Shown here: in pieces, positions 26,601-40,590 of the stretch | Layout: each line of letters opens with the position of its first letter | Position numbering within the stretch: the first letter of the stretch is position 1 | From: Eucommia ulmoides | Lineage: Eukaryota; Streptophyta; Magnoliopsida; Garryales; Eucommiaceae | Reading direction: 5' to 3' | NCBI GenBank assembly: GCA_016647705.1 | Contig: CM028338.1 | Coordinates: 11,624,240-11,688,239 of the forward strand | DNA length: 64,000 nucleotides | Program-made: the position numbers and the translations under genes | Notes under the pieces: generated by a model | What the model saw: the letters and a program-made list of their open reading frames with translations, nothing else | The model's database searches: none | What the model was told of the DNA's origin: nothing

Positions 26601-28424
26601 GATCTGGTGGGAAATATGATCTGAAACATACAGACCAAATAGTTTGTCTAAGCCTAAGAATGATAAGCAATATAGGGCAAGGTCCTCAGCAGTTGTCTGT
26701 GCAAGACAAACGTCCTCACAAAAGAGGCCCATTAATGGGAAAATGAGAGCCCACAGTATTAAGGACCAAAGAGTAATGGTCAGGCCGTCGTGACTACTTC
26801 CCCTACACTTGAAGAGCATTATAAATCAGATTAACTATCACAGACCACGATTAATAGGGAATGTTACAGAGATATCTCCTACAATAAAGGAGATATTAGT
26901 TATCTTACAAGCCGTTAGGAGCATATCACGTAACGGGCCACCTCTCCATTGAAATGGCGAAATATCTTCAAGCCCTCAATTGGCTAGTTCCCACAAATCA
27001 TGACAATTAATTGCACTTATAGACCCATTATATCATTATGACTCAATCCTAGTTCAATTCACTCAACTATATCCATTAAAATATTCAATTTAATCCCTCA
27101 AAAATTTTCTCAAACTCAATTCGATAGAATAGAAATTATTGTATGGACCAATTTGAGAAATGATTAATTTATATGAACCATATCTATAGGAATTAGAAAA
27201 TATCAAAGACATTTCTTAAATAACATCAGACTCAAAAAGATATCTCTCAATCTAACCATCAAATGTTTAGTAACGGCTACTTTTGGGAAAATATACACGA
27301 AATACTCTAAACCTGGAACTGTTCATTGGTTGACCGACCAAAGTCTATAGGTCAACTAATCAATCCAGGCTGTAGCCCAAGACAAAAGTTATTGCTTGTT
27401 TTCAATTGCTATTTCATAATTCCTCGACCGAACGATTCAAGATGTTTCGCTTGCAAAATTCCAGCTATGGTGGTTGGCCCGCTCTACTTTGGTCTCTCAA
27501 CCAAAAGATTCAGCGAGTTCACCCATTGGGCATAGGTCAACGGATACATTTTGAGACTGTATCATTCCCATCCACTTCTTTATCAACTGGCCGATCATTA
27601 TTGGTCGGTTGACCGATCCTGCTAGAACACTTCTTCCTCAATGAATTTAAAATCTAATCTTCAATGTTTTCGCTCCTTTAACCGATTTCGTTCCTCGGTT
27701 ACTAAAATTTTCACTTTTAATCAATTTTAACTACAAATCTTTCAAAATCAAGATTTCTTCTTCAATTTGACATTGGAGCAAATATGTTAACTAATTAGAA
27801 TCCTAATAAAAACATAAATATACATAAAACCACTTTTGTGTTGGGTGTGAACCAAATCAGGATACATTAAATGTAAAAATTAATCTGAGTTATTTTCACC
27901 AAGATTCTTGAAAAACTTTTGTCTATTAATACTCGTCTCTTTGTCAGTCTCTTTTCATCCTTAGTATCCCTAACCATTTCAACAATTTCTGAAGGATTAA
28001 ATCGCTAATTGAACTATTACACTGAAACACTCAATAAACTCGTTATTCCACCAAAAAGATCAACATTTAATTGTCCATCAAAATCTTAAGATCAATAATG
28101 ATCCCCCCTACTTTTTGAGGAATTAGAGGGCTGAGTTACTTGAGCTAGCATCTTCCATTTCGGGATAGGATTTGTCAAAGAAGCAGCTTCAGCAGGACTA
28201 TTTGATTGACTCAATGACATCTTATGCCAAAACAAGAAGCAATCAAAAATAGAGAATATGAAGAAAAAGTTACGCAACCAAAAGAACATGGGAAGATGAG
28301 AACTTACACGAAATGGAAGTGATCTTTCATCTTTTTTCGCTTGAATCGTCGTGAAAGTCAAGAGGGAAAATTATGGCAAAACTCCCAATCATAATTGACA
28401 TAAGCATCGATCCTTAATAGGTCG
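26601..28424 (-). repeat. Satellite monomer 16 (type Y)
   Basis: 1,824 bp. Its left part is nearly identical to monomer 15. The end of the U3 segment (27,530-27,620) instead shares private variants with monomer 10, again pointing to recombination among copies. Confidence 0.92.
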
Positions 28425-30260
28425 GATCTGGTGGGAAATACGATCTGAAACATACAGACCAAATAGTTTGTCTAGGCCTAAGAATGATAAGCAATATAGG
28501 GCAAGGTCCTCAGCAGTTGTCTGTGCAAGACAAACGTCCTCACAAAAGAGGCCCATTAATGGGAAAATGAGAGCCCACAGTATTAAAGACCAAAGAGTAA
28601 TGGTCAGGCCGTCGTGACTACTTCCCCTACACTTGAAGAGCATTATAAATCTGATTAACTATCACAGACCACGATTGATAGGGAATGTTACGGAGATATC
28701 TCCTACAACAAAGGAGATATTAGTTATCTTACAAGCCGTTAGGAGCATATCACGTAACGGGCCACCTCTCCATTGAAATGACGAAATATCTTCAAGCCCT
28801 CAATTGGCTAGTTCCCACAAATCATGACAATTAATTGCACTTATAGACCCATGATATCATTATGACTCAATCTTGGTTCAATTCACTCAACTATATCCAT
28901 TAAAATATTCAATTTAATCCCTCAAAAATTTTCTCAAACTCAATTCGATAGAATAGAAATTATTATGTTGACCAATTCAAGAAATGATTCAATTATATGA
29001 ACCATATCTATTGGAATACGAAAATATCAATGACATTTCTTAAATGACATCAGACTCATAAAGATATCTCTCAATCTAACCATAAAATGGCTCGTAACGG
29101 CTACTTTTGGGAAAATAGCCACGAAATCCTCTAAACTTGAAATTGTTTGTTGGTTGACCGACCAAAGTCTATAGGTCAACTGATCAATTTAGGCTATAGC
29201 CCAAGCCAAAAGTTATTGCCAGTCCTTTAATTGCTATTTCATACCCTGTCGACCGAACGATTCAATATGTTTCCCAGGCAAAATTCCAGCTATGGTAGGT
29301 CGCCCGCTCTACTTTGGTCTACCAACCTAATGATTCAGAGTGTTCACCCAATGGCCATAGGTCAATCGATCCATTTAGAGACTGTATCATTCCCAGCACT
29401 TCTTCCTCCGTTGACCAATCCTTATTGGTCGGTTGACCGATCCTGTTGGAACACTTCTTCTTCAAAGAATTTTAACTCTAATCTTCAATATTTTTGCACC
29501 TTTAACCAATTTCTTTCCTCGGTTACAGAAATTGTCACTTTAAATCAGTTGTAATTACAAATCTTTCAAAATCATTATTTCTTCTTCAATTTCACAGTGG
29601 AGCAAATATGTTAACTAATTAGGATTCTAATAAAAACACAAATAACATGAAACCATTTTTGTGTTGTGTGTGAACCAAATCGGGATACATTAAGGGTAAA
29701 AATTAATCTGAGTTGTTTTCTCCTAGATTCTTGAAAAACTTCGGTCTCTTAATACTCGCCTCTTTGTTAGTCTCTTTGCATCGTTAGTATCCTCAACCAT
29801 TTTCAATAATTTCTTAAGGATTAAATTGTTAATGGAACTATTACACTAAAACACTCAATAAACGTGTTAGTTTTATGAAAACTATCAATATTTAATTGTC
29901 CATTGAAATCTTAAGATAAAAAATGATCCTCCCCCCCCCCCCCTACTTTTTGAGGAATTGGAGGGCCGAGTAGCTTGAGTTGGCGTCGTCCATTTCGCGA
30001 TAGGATTTAGCAGCGAAGCAGCTTCACTAGGACTATTTGATTGACTCAATGACATCTTATGCTAGAACAGGAATTAATCAAAAATAGAGAATATGAAGAA
30101 AAAGTTACGCAACCAAAAGAACATGGGAAGATGAGAACTTACACGAAATGAAAATGATCATTCGTCTTTTTTCGCTTGAATTGTCATGAAAGTCAAGAGG
30201 AAAAATTATATGGGAAAACTCCAAATCATAATTGACATAGGCATCGATCCTAATAGGTCG
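28425..30260 (-). repeat. Satellite monomer 17 (twin of monomer 12)
   Basis: 1,836 bp. Type Y left half joined to the same variant right half as monomer 12, including an expanded C-run (29,931-29,943, 13 C). Confidence 0.92.
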
Positions 30261-32087
30261 GATCTGGTCGAAAATAAGATCTGAAATATACAGACCAAAT
30301 AGTTTGTCTAGGCCTAAGAATGATAAGCCTAATAGGGCAAGGTCCTCAGCACTTGTCTGTGCAAGACAAACGTCCTCACAAAAGAGGCCCATTAATGCGA
30401 AAATGAGAGCCCACGGTATCAAGGACCAAAGAGTAATGGCCAGGCCGTCGTGACTACTTCCCCTACACTTGAAGAGCATTATAAATCAGATTAACTATCA
30501 CAGACCACGATTAATAGGGAATGTTACAGAGGTATCTCCTACAATAAAGGAGATATTACTTATCTTACAAGCTGTTAGGAGCATATCACGTAACGGGCGA
30601 CCTCTCCATTAAAATGGCAAAATATCTTCAAGCCCTCAATTAGCTAGTTTCCACAAATCATGACAATTAATTGCACTTATAGACCCATTATATCATTATG
30701 ACTCAATCATGGTTCAATTCACTCAACTATATCGATTAAAATATTCAATTTAATCCCTCAAAAAATTTCTCAAACTCAATTCGATAGAATTGAAATTATT
30801 GTATGGACAAATTTGAGAAATGATTAATTTATATGAACCATATCTATAAGAATTAGAAAATATCAACGACATTTCTTAAATAACATCAGACTCAAAAAGA
30901 TATCTCTCAATCTAACCATCAAATGTTTAGTAACGGCTACTTTCGGGAAAATATACACGAAATCCTCTAAACCTGGAATTCTTCATTGGTTGACCGACCA
31001 AAGTCTATAGGTCAATTGATCAATCCAGGCTGTAGCCCAAGCCAAAAGTTATTGCCTGTCCGTCAATGGCTATTTCATAGTCCGTCGACCGAACGATTCA
31101 AGATGTTTTGCTGGCAAAATTCCAGCTATGGTAGGTAGCCCGCTCTACTTTGGTCTCCCAACCAAAAGATTCAGCGAGTTCACCCATTGGCCATAGGTCA
31201 ACTGATCCATTTTGAGACTGTAACATTCCCATCCACTTCTTTATCGGTCGACCGATCATTATTGGTCAGCTGACCAATCCTGCGGGAACACTTCTTCCTC
31301 AATGAATTTAAAATCTAATCTTCAATGTTTTCGCTCCTTTAACCGATTTCGTTCCTCGGGTACTAAAATTTTCACTTTTAATCAATTTTAACTACAAATC
31401 TTTCAAAATCAAGATTTCGTCTTCAATTTGACATTAGAGCAAATATGTTAGCTAATTAGAATCCTAATAAAAACATAAATAAACATAAAACCATTTTTGT
31501 GTTGTGTGTGAACCAAATCAGGATACATTAAGTGTAAAAGTTAATCTGAGTTATTTTCACCTAGATTCTTGAAAAACTTTTGTCTATTAATACTCGTCTC
31601 TTTGACAGTCTCTTTTCATCCTTAGTATCCCTAACCATTTTCAACAATTTCTTAAGGATTAAATCGCTAATTGAACTATTACACTGAAACACTCAATAAA
31701 CTCGTTATTCCACCAAAAAGATCAACATTTAATTGTCCATCAAAATCTTAAGATCAATAATGATCCCCCCTACTTTTTGAAGAATTGGAGGGCTGAGTTA
31801 CTTGAGTTGGCGTCGTCCATTTCGCGATAGGATTTGTTAGCGAAGCAACTTCACCAGGACTATTTGATTGACTCAATGAAATCTTTTGCCAGAACAGGAA
31901 GTAATCAAAAATAGAGAATATGAAGAAAAAGTTACGCAACCAAAAGAACATGGGAAGATGAGAACTTACACGAAATGGAAATGATCTTTCGTCTTTTTTC
32001 GCTTGAATCATCATGAAAGTCAAGAGGGAAAATTATATGGGAAAACTCCAAATCATAATGGACGTAGGCATCGATCCTAATAGGTCG
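30261..32087 (-). repeat. Satellite monomer 18 (type L, twin of monomer 14)
   Basis: 1,827 bp. Shares with monomer 14 the 124-codon minus frame (30,105-30,479) and the GGTCGACCGATC form of the paired palindrome near 31,245. Confidence 0.92.
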
Positions 32088-33843
32088 GATCTGGTCGAAA
32101 ATAGGATCTGAAACATACAGACCAAATAGTTTGTCTAGGCCTAAGAATGATAAGCCCAATAGGGCAAGGTCCTCAACACTTGTCTGTGCAAGACAAACGT
32201 CCTCACAGAAGAGGCCCATTAATGAGAAAAGGAGAGCCCACAGTATTAAGGACCAAAGAGTAATGGCCAGGTCGTCGTGACTACTTCCCTTACACTTGAA
32301 GAGCATTATAAATCAAATTAACTATCACAGACCACGATTAATGGGGAATGTTATAGAGATATCTCCAACAATAAAGGAGATATTAGTTATCTTACAAACC
32401 GTTAGGAGCATATCACGTAACGGACGACCTCTCCATTGAAATAGTAAAGTATCTTCCAGCCCTCAATTGGCTAGTTCCCACAAATCATGACAATTAATTG
32501 CACTTATAGACCTATTATATCATTATGACTCAATCCTGGTTCAATTCACTCAACTATATCGATTAAAATATTCAATTTAATCCATCAAAATTTTTCTCAA
32601 ACTCAATTCGATAGAATAGAAATTATTGTATGGACCAATTTGAGAAATGATTAATTTATATGAACCATATCTATAGGAATTAGAAAATATCAACGACATT
32701 TCTTAAATAACATCAGACTCATAAAGATATCTCTCAATCTAACCATCAAATGCTTAGTAATGGCTACTTTTGGGAAAATGTACACGAAATCCTCTAAACT
32801 TGGAACTGTTGATTGGTTGACCGACCAAAGTCTATAGGTCAACTGATCAATCCAGGCTATAGCCCAAGCCAAAAGTTATTGCCTGTCCATCAATTTCTAT
32901 TTCATAGTCCGTCGACCGAACGATTCAAGATGTTTCGCAGGCAAAATTCCAGCTATGGTAGGTGGCCCGCTCTACTTTGGTCTCTCAGCCAAAAGATTCA
33001 GCGAGTTCACCCATTGGCCATAGGTCAACCGATCCATTTTGAGTCTGTAACATTCCCATCCACTTCTTTATCGGTTGACCGATCATTATTGGTCGGCTGA
33101 CCGATCCTGCTGGAACACTTCTTCCTCAATGAATTTAAAATCTAATCTTCAATGTTTTCGCTCCTTTAACCGATTTCGTTCCTCGATTACTAAAATTTTC
33201 ACTTTTAATCAATTTTAACTACAAATCTTTCAAAATCAATATTTCTTCTTCAATTTGACATTGGAGCAAATATGTTAACTAATTAGGATACTAATTAAAA
33301 CACAAGTAAACATGAAGCCATTTTTGTGTTGTGAGTACACTAAATCGGGATACATTAAGTGTAAAAATTAATCTGAGTTGTTTTCACCCAGATTCTTGAA
33401 AAACTTCGATCTCTTAATACTTTTCTCATTTCATCCTTAGTATCCCCGACTATTTTCAACAATTTCTTAAGGATTAAATTGTTAATGGAACTATTACACT
33501 GAAACACTCAATAAACTATTTATTCCACCAAAAACATCAACTTTTAATTGTCCCTCAAAATCTTAAGATCAATAATGATCCCCCCTGCTTTTTGAGGAAT
33601 TGGAGGGCTGAGTTGCTTGAGCTGGCGTCGTCCATTTCGCGATTGGATTAGGAGGAGAAGCAGATTCAGCAAGACTATTCGATTGACTCAATGACATCGT
33701 ATGCCAGAACAAGCAACGATAATAAATAGAGAATATGATCTTTCTTCTTTTTTCGCTTGAATCGTCATGAAAGTCAAGAGGGAAAATTATATGGGAAAAC
33801 TCTTAATCATAATTGACATAGGTATGGATCCTTAAATAGGTCA
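32088..33843 (-). repeat. Satellite monomer 19 (type L, two deletions)
   Basis: 1,756 bp. About a dozen bases are lost near 33,421, and about 62 bp are lost near 33,736. The second deletion removes the GTAAGT donor side of the intron-like segment and the preceding codons. Confidence 0.91.
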
Positions 33844-35650
33844 GATCTGGCCGGAAATACATTCCGAAACATACAGACCAAATAGTTTGTCTAGGCCTAA
33901 GAATGAAAAGCCCAATAGGGCAAGGTCCTCAGTAGTTGTCTGTGCAAGACAAACGTCCTCACAAAAGAGGCCCATTAATGGGAAAATGAGAGCCCACGGT
34001 ATTAAGGACCGAAGCATAATGGTCCAGCCGTCGTGACTGCTTCCCCTACACTTGAAGAGCATTATAAATCAAATTAACTATCACAGACCATGATTAATGG
34101 GAAATGTTCCAGAGATCTCTCCTACAATAAAGGAGATATTAGTTATCTTACAAGCCAATAGGTGCATATCACGTAACGGGCGACCTCTCCATTGAAATGG
34201 CAAAATATGTTCAAGCCCTCAATTGGCTAGTTCCCACAAATCATGACAATTAATTGCACTTATGGACCCATTATATCATTATGACTCAATCCTAGTTCCA
34301 TTCACTCAACCATATCCATTAAAATATTAAATTTAATCCTTCAAAAATTTTCTCAAACTCAATTCGATCGAATAAAAATTATTGTAAGGACCAATTTGAG
34401 AAATAATTAATTTATATGAACCATATCTATAGGAATAGGAAAATATCAACAACATTTCTTAAATAACATCAGAGTCATAAAGATATCTGTCAATCTAACC
34501 ATCAAATGTTTAGTAACGGCTACTTTTGGGAAAACGTACACGAAATTCTCTAAACCTAGAACTGTTCGTTGGTTAACCGACCAAAGTCTATAGGTCAACT
34601 GATCAATTCAGGCTATAGCCCAAGGCAAAAGTTATGGCTTGTCCGTCAATTGCTATTTCATAGTCCGTCAACCGAACGATTCAAGATGTTTTGCCAGTAA
34701 AATTCTAGCCATTGTAGGTCGCCCGCTCTACTGTGGTCTGTCAACCAAAAGATTCAGCAAGTTCTCCCAGTGGCCATAGGTCAATCGATCCATTTAGAAA
34801 CTGTATCATTCCCAACCACTTCTTTATCGGTTGACCGATCCTGCTAGAACACTTCTTCCTCAATGAATTTAAACTCTAATCTTCAATGTTTTTGCTCCTT
34901 TAACCGATTTCCTTCCTCGGTTACTAAAATTATCACTTTAAATAAATTTTAATTACAAATCTTTCGAAATCAATAGTTCTTCTTCAATTTCACATTGGAG
35001 CAAATATGTTAACTACTTAGGATCCTAATAAAAACACAAATAAACATAAAACCATTTTTGTGTTGTGTGTGAACCAAATCAGGATACATTAACTGTAAAA
35101 TTTAATCTGAGTTAATTTCATCTAGATTCTTGAAAAACTTTGGTCTCTTAATACTCGTCTCTTTGTGAGTCTCTTTTCATCCTTAGCATCCCCAACCATT
35201 TTCAACAATTTCTTAAGGATTAAATTGCTAATTGAACTATTACACTGAAACACTCAATAAACTCGTTATTCCACCAAAAAGATCAACATTTAATTGTCCA
35301 TCAGAATCTTAAGATCAATAATGATCCCCCCTACTTTTTGAGCAATTGGAGGGTTGAGTAGGTTGAGCTAGCATCGTCCATTTCGCGATAGGATTTGGTG
35401 CAGAAGCAGATTCAGTAGGACTATTCGATTGACTCAATGACATCTTATGCCAGAACAGGTAGCAATCAAAAATAGAGAATATGAAGAAAACGTTACGCCA
35501 CCAAAAGAGTAAGCAAAGATGAGAACTTACACGAAATGGAAGTGATCTTTCGTCTATTATCGCTTGAATCGTCATGAAAGTAAAGTGGGAAAATTATGTG
35601 GGAAAACTCTCGCTCATAATGGACATAGGCATGGATCCTTAAGTAGGTCG
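33844..35650 (-). repeat. Satellite monomer 20 (type L, one palindrome lost)
   Basis: 1,807 bp. At 34,827-34,840 only one of the two adjacent GGTTGACCGATC boxes remains; the ~21-bp loss is what slippage between direct copies would give. Confidence 0.91.
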
Positions 35651-36596
35651 GATCTGGTCGAAAATACGATCCGAAATATACAGACCAAATAGTTGGTCTA
35701 GGCCTAAGAATGATAAGCCCAATAGGGAAAGGTCCTCAACAGTTTTCTGTACAAGACAAACGTCCTCACAAAAGAGGCCCATTAATGGGAAAACGAGAGC
35801 CCACGGTGTTAAGGACCAAAGAGTAATGGTCAGGCAGTCGTGACTACTTCCCCTACACTTGAAGAGCATTATAAATCAAATTAACTATCACAAACCATGA
35901 TTAATGGGAAATGTAACAGAGATCTCTCCTACAATAAAGAAGATATTAGTTATCTTACATGCCCATAGGAGCATATCACGTAACGGGCGACCTCTCCATT
36001 GAAATGGCGAAATATTTTCAAGCCCTCAATTGGCTAGTTCCCACAGATCATGACAATTAATTCCACTCATAGTCCCATTATATCATTATGACTCAATCCT
36101 AGTTCCATTCACTCCACTATATCGATTAAAATATTAAATTTAATCCCCCAAAAAATTTCTCAAACTCAATTCGATAGAATAGAAATTATTGTATGGACCA
36201 ATTTGAGAAATGATTAATTTATATGAAACATATCTATAGGAATAGGAATATATCGAAGACATTTCTTAAATAACATCAGAGTCATAAAGATATCTCTCAA
36301 TCTAACCATCAAATGTTTAGTAACAGCTACTTTTGGGAAAATATACACGAAATCCTCTAAACCTGGAACTGTTCGTTGGTTGACCGACCAAAGTATATAG
36401 GTCAACTGATCAATCCAGGCTGTAGCCCAAGCCAAAAGTTATTGCCTGTCTGTCAAATGCTATTTCATAGTCTGTCGACCGAACGATTCAAGATCTTTCG
36501 CCGGTAAAATTCCAGCTATGGTAGGTCGCCCGCTCTACTGTGGTCTTTCTACCAAAGGATTCAGCGAGTTCACCCATTGGTCGTAGGTCAACCGAT
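35651..36596 (-). repeat. Satellite monomer 21 (truncated)
   Basis: About 946 bp. The U3 part stops inside the palindrome cluster at AGGTCAACCGAT and is fused at 36,594-36,596 to the non-LTR part of the next copy, with a 3-bp GAT overlap. Confidence 0.9.
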
Positions 36597-38361
36597 AAGC
36601 CCAATAGGGCAAGGTCCTCAGCAGTTTTCTATGCAAGACAAACGTCCTCAGAAAAGAGGTCCATTCATAAGAAAACGAGAGCCCACGGTATTAAGGACCG
36701 AAGAGTAATTGTCAGGCCGTCGTGACTACTTCCCCTACACTTGAAGTGCATTATAAATCAAATTAACTATCACAGACCGTGATTAATGAGAAATGTTACA
36801 GAGATCTCTCCTACAATAAAGGAGATATTAGTTATCTTACAAGCCGATAGGAGCATATCACGTAACGGGCGACCTCTCCATTGAAATGGAGAAATATCTT
36901 CAAGCCCTCAATTGGATAGTTCCCACAAATCATGACAATTAATTTCACTTATTGACCCATTATATCATTATAACTCAATCCAGGTTCCATTCACTCAACT
37001 ATATCGATTAAAATATTAAATTTAATCCCTCAAAACTTTTCTCAAACTCAATTCGATAGAATAGAAATTATTGTATGGAACAATTTGAGAAATGATTAAA
37101 TTATATGAACCATATCCGAAGGAATAACAAAAAATCAATGACATTTCTTAAATAACATCAAACCTATAAAGATATCTCTCAATCTAACCATAAAATGTCT
37201 AGTAACGGCTATATTTGGGAAAATATCCACGAAATCCCCTTAACCTGAAATTGTTCATTAGTTGACCGACCAAATTCTATAGGTTAACTGATCAATTCAG
37301 GCTATAGCCCAAGCCAAAAGTTATTGCCAGTCCGTCGATTACTACTTAAAAGTCTGTCGACCGAATGATTCAAGATGTTTCCCAGGTAAAATTCCAGCTA
37401 TGGTAGGTCGCCCGCTCTACTTTGGTATGTCAACCAAAAGATTCAGCGAGTTCACCCATTGGCTATAGGTCAACCGATCCATGTAGAGACTGTATCATTC
37501 CCAACCACTTCTTCATCGGTTGACCGATCATTATTGGTCGGTTGACCGATCCCGCTGGAACACTTCTTCCTCAATGAATTTAAACTCTAATCTTCAATGT
37601 TTTTGCCCGTTTAACCGATTTCTTTCCTCTGTTACTGAAATTATCACTTTAAATCAATTTTAATTACAAATCTTTCAAAATCAATATTTTTTCTTCAATT
37701 TCACATTGGTGCAAATATGTTAAGTAATTAGGATCCTAATAAAAACACAAATAAACGTAAAACCATTTTTGTGTTGTGTGTGAACCAAATCGGGATACAA
37801 TAAGAGTAAAAATTAATCTGAGTTATTTTAACCTAGATTCTTGAAAAACATCGGTCTCTTTATACTCTTCTCTTTATCAGTCTCTTTGCATCCTTAGAAT
37901 TCTCAACCATTTTCAACAATTTCTTGATGATTAAATCGTTAATGGAACTATTACACTGAAACACTCAATGAACTCGTTAGTTTCACCAATAACATCAACA
38001 TTTAATTGTCTATCAAAATCCTTGGATTAATAATGATCCCTCTACTTTTTGAGGAATTGGAGGGTTAAGCGCCTTGAGCTGTCGTCGTACGTTCTGCGAT
38101 GGGATTTGGCAGTGAAGTAGGTTCAGCAAGACTATTCGATTGACTCAATGACATCTTATGCTAGAACAGGCAATAATCAAAAATAGAGAATATGAAGAAA
38201 AAGTTACGCAACCAAAAGACCATGGAAAGACGAGAACTTACACGAAATGGAAGTGATCTTTCGTCTTTTTTTGCTTGAATCGTCATGAAAGTCAAGAGGT
38301 AAAATTATATTAGAAAACTCCTGCTCATAATTGGCATAGGCATGGATCCTTAACTAGGTTA
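36597..38361 (-). repeat. Satellite monomer 22 (left-truncated)
   Basis: About 1,765 bp. Enters the monomer at AAGCCCAATAGGG because of the fusion with monomer 21, then is complete to the next start. The LTR half is more diverged than in the central array. Confidence 0.9.
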
Positions 38362-40590
38362 GATATGGTCAGAAATACGATCCGAAATATATAGACCAAA
38401 TGGTTTGTCTAGGCCGAAGAATGATAAGCCCAATAAGGCAAGGTCCTCAGCAGTTGTCTGTGCAAGACAAACGTCCTCACAACAGAGGCCCATTAATGGG
38501 AAAATAAGAGCCCACGATATTAAGGACCAAAGAGTAATAGTCAGGCCGTCATGACTGCTTCTCCTATACTAGAAGAGCATTATAAATCAGATTAACTATC
38601 ACAGACCCTGATTAATATGGAATGTTACAGAGATCTCTTCTACAATAAAGGAGATATTAGTTATCTTACAAGCTGTTAGGAGCATATCACGTAACGGGTG
38701 ACCACTCCAGTGAAAGGGGAAAATATCTTCAAGCCCTCAATTGGCTAGTTCCACAAATCATGACAATTAATTGCACTTATAGATCCATTACATTATTACG
38801 ACTCAATCCTGGTTCAATTCATTCAACTATATCGATTACAATATTATATTTAATCCCTCAAAATTTTTCTCAAACTCAATTCGATAGAATAAAAATTATT
38901 GTATGGACCAATTTGAGAAATGATTAAATTATATGAACCATATCTATATGAATATGAAAATATCAACGACATTTCTTAAAGGACATCAGACTCATAAAGA
39001 TATCTCTCAATCTAACCATCAAATGTGTAGTAACGGCTACTTTTGGGAAAATATCCACGAAATCCTCTAAACCTGAAACTGTCCCTTGGTTGAAGCTGCG
39101 ACCTCTCCAATGAAGTTGCGAAATATCTCCAAACCCTCAATTGGCTAGTTCCCACATATCATGACAATTAATTTAACTTATAAACCCATTATATCATTAT
39201 GACACCAACGTTGTTTAATTCACTCCACTATATCTTTTAAAATATTAAATTTAATCCCTCAAAATTTTTCTCAAACTCAATTAGATTGAATAGAAATTAT
39301 TGTATGCATAAATTGGAGAAATGATTAAATTATATGAACCATATCTATATAAATAACAAAATATCAATGACATTTCATAAATAACATCATATCCCTAAGA
39401 TATCTCTTAATCTAACCATAAAATGTCTAGTAACGGCTACTTTTGGGAAAATATCCACGAAATCCTCTAAACCAGAAACTGTCCATTGGTTGATCGACCA
39501 AAGTCCACAAGTCAACCGATCAATTCAGGCTGTAGCCCAAGCCAAAAGTTCGCACCAGTCCGTTGATTGCTACTTCAGAGTCTGTCGACTGAACGATTCA
39601 AGATGTTTCCTAGGCAAAATTCCAGCTATGGTAGGTCTTCCACTCTACTTTGGTTTGTCAACCTAATGATTTAGAGAGTTCACCCATTGTCCATAGGTCG
39701 ATTGATCTTTTCAGAGACTGTATCATTCCCAGCTACTTCTTCATCGGTTGATTGATCCTTAGTGATCGGTTCACCGATCCTGCTGGAACACTTCTTCCTC
39801 AATGAATTTTAACTCTAATCTTCAATGTTTTTTCCCCTTTAACCGATTTAGTTTCTCGGTTACTGTAATTAACACTTTAAATCAATTTTAAATATTAATC
39901 TTTTGAAATCAATATTTCTTCTTCAATTTCACATTGGTGAAAATATTTTAACTAATTAAGATCCTAATGAAAACACACATAAGCATAACGTCATTTTTGA
40001 GTTATATGGGATCCAAATCGGGACACATTAAGAGTAAAAATTAGCCTGAGTTGTTTTCACCTAGATTCTTGAAAAACTCCAGTCTCCTGACACTCGTCTC
40101 TTGGTCAGTCTCTTTGTATCCTTAGTATCCTCAACCATTTTCAACATTTTCTTCATCATTAAATCGTTAATGAAAATTTTACACTGAAACACTCAATAAA
40201 CTCGTTAGTTCCACCAATGACATGAACATTTAATTGTCCATCAAAATCATAGGATCAATAATGATCCCCCCTAGTTTTTGAGAAATTGGAGGGCTGCGCA
40301 GCTTGAGCTATTGTCGTCCGTTCCGTGATGGGATTTGGCAGCAAAACAGCTTCAGCAGGATTGTTCGATTGACTCAATGACATCTTATGCCAAAACAGGC
40401 AGTAATAAAAAATAGAGAATATGAATAAAAAGTTAAGCAACCAAAAGAACATGGGAGGACGAGAACTTACAGGAAATGAAAGTGATCTTTCTTTTCTTTT
40501 CTCATGAATCGTCATGAAAGCCAACAGGGAAAATTATATGGGAAAACTCCCGATCATAATTGACATAGGGATGGATCCTTCAATGGGTCA
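38362..40590 (-). repeat. Satellite monomer 23 (fusion of two subfamilies)
   Basis: 2,229 bp. From 38,362 to about 39,093 it resembles the main array. There it jumps back about 400 bp in monomer register and continues as an older subfamily (B), so the block before the palindromes is present twice in diverged form. Confidence 0.9.

Noticed and set aside
705-33100. Repeated plus-strand frames starting MVDRPKSIGQL (for example 2,535-2,822, 7,979-8,266, 32,813-33,100)
   Set aside because: They are translations of the palindrome cluster in the U3 block, read antisense to the LTR. They recur only because the DNA is repeated; many copies have no usable ATG, stops or truncations.
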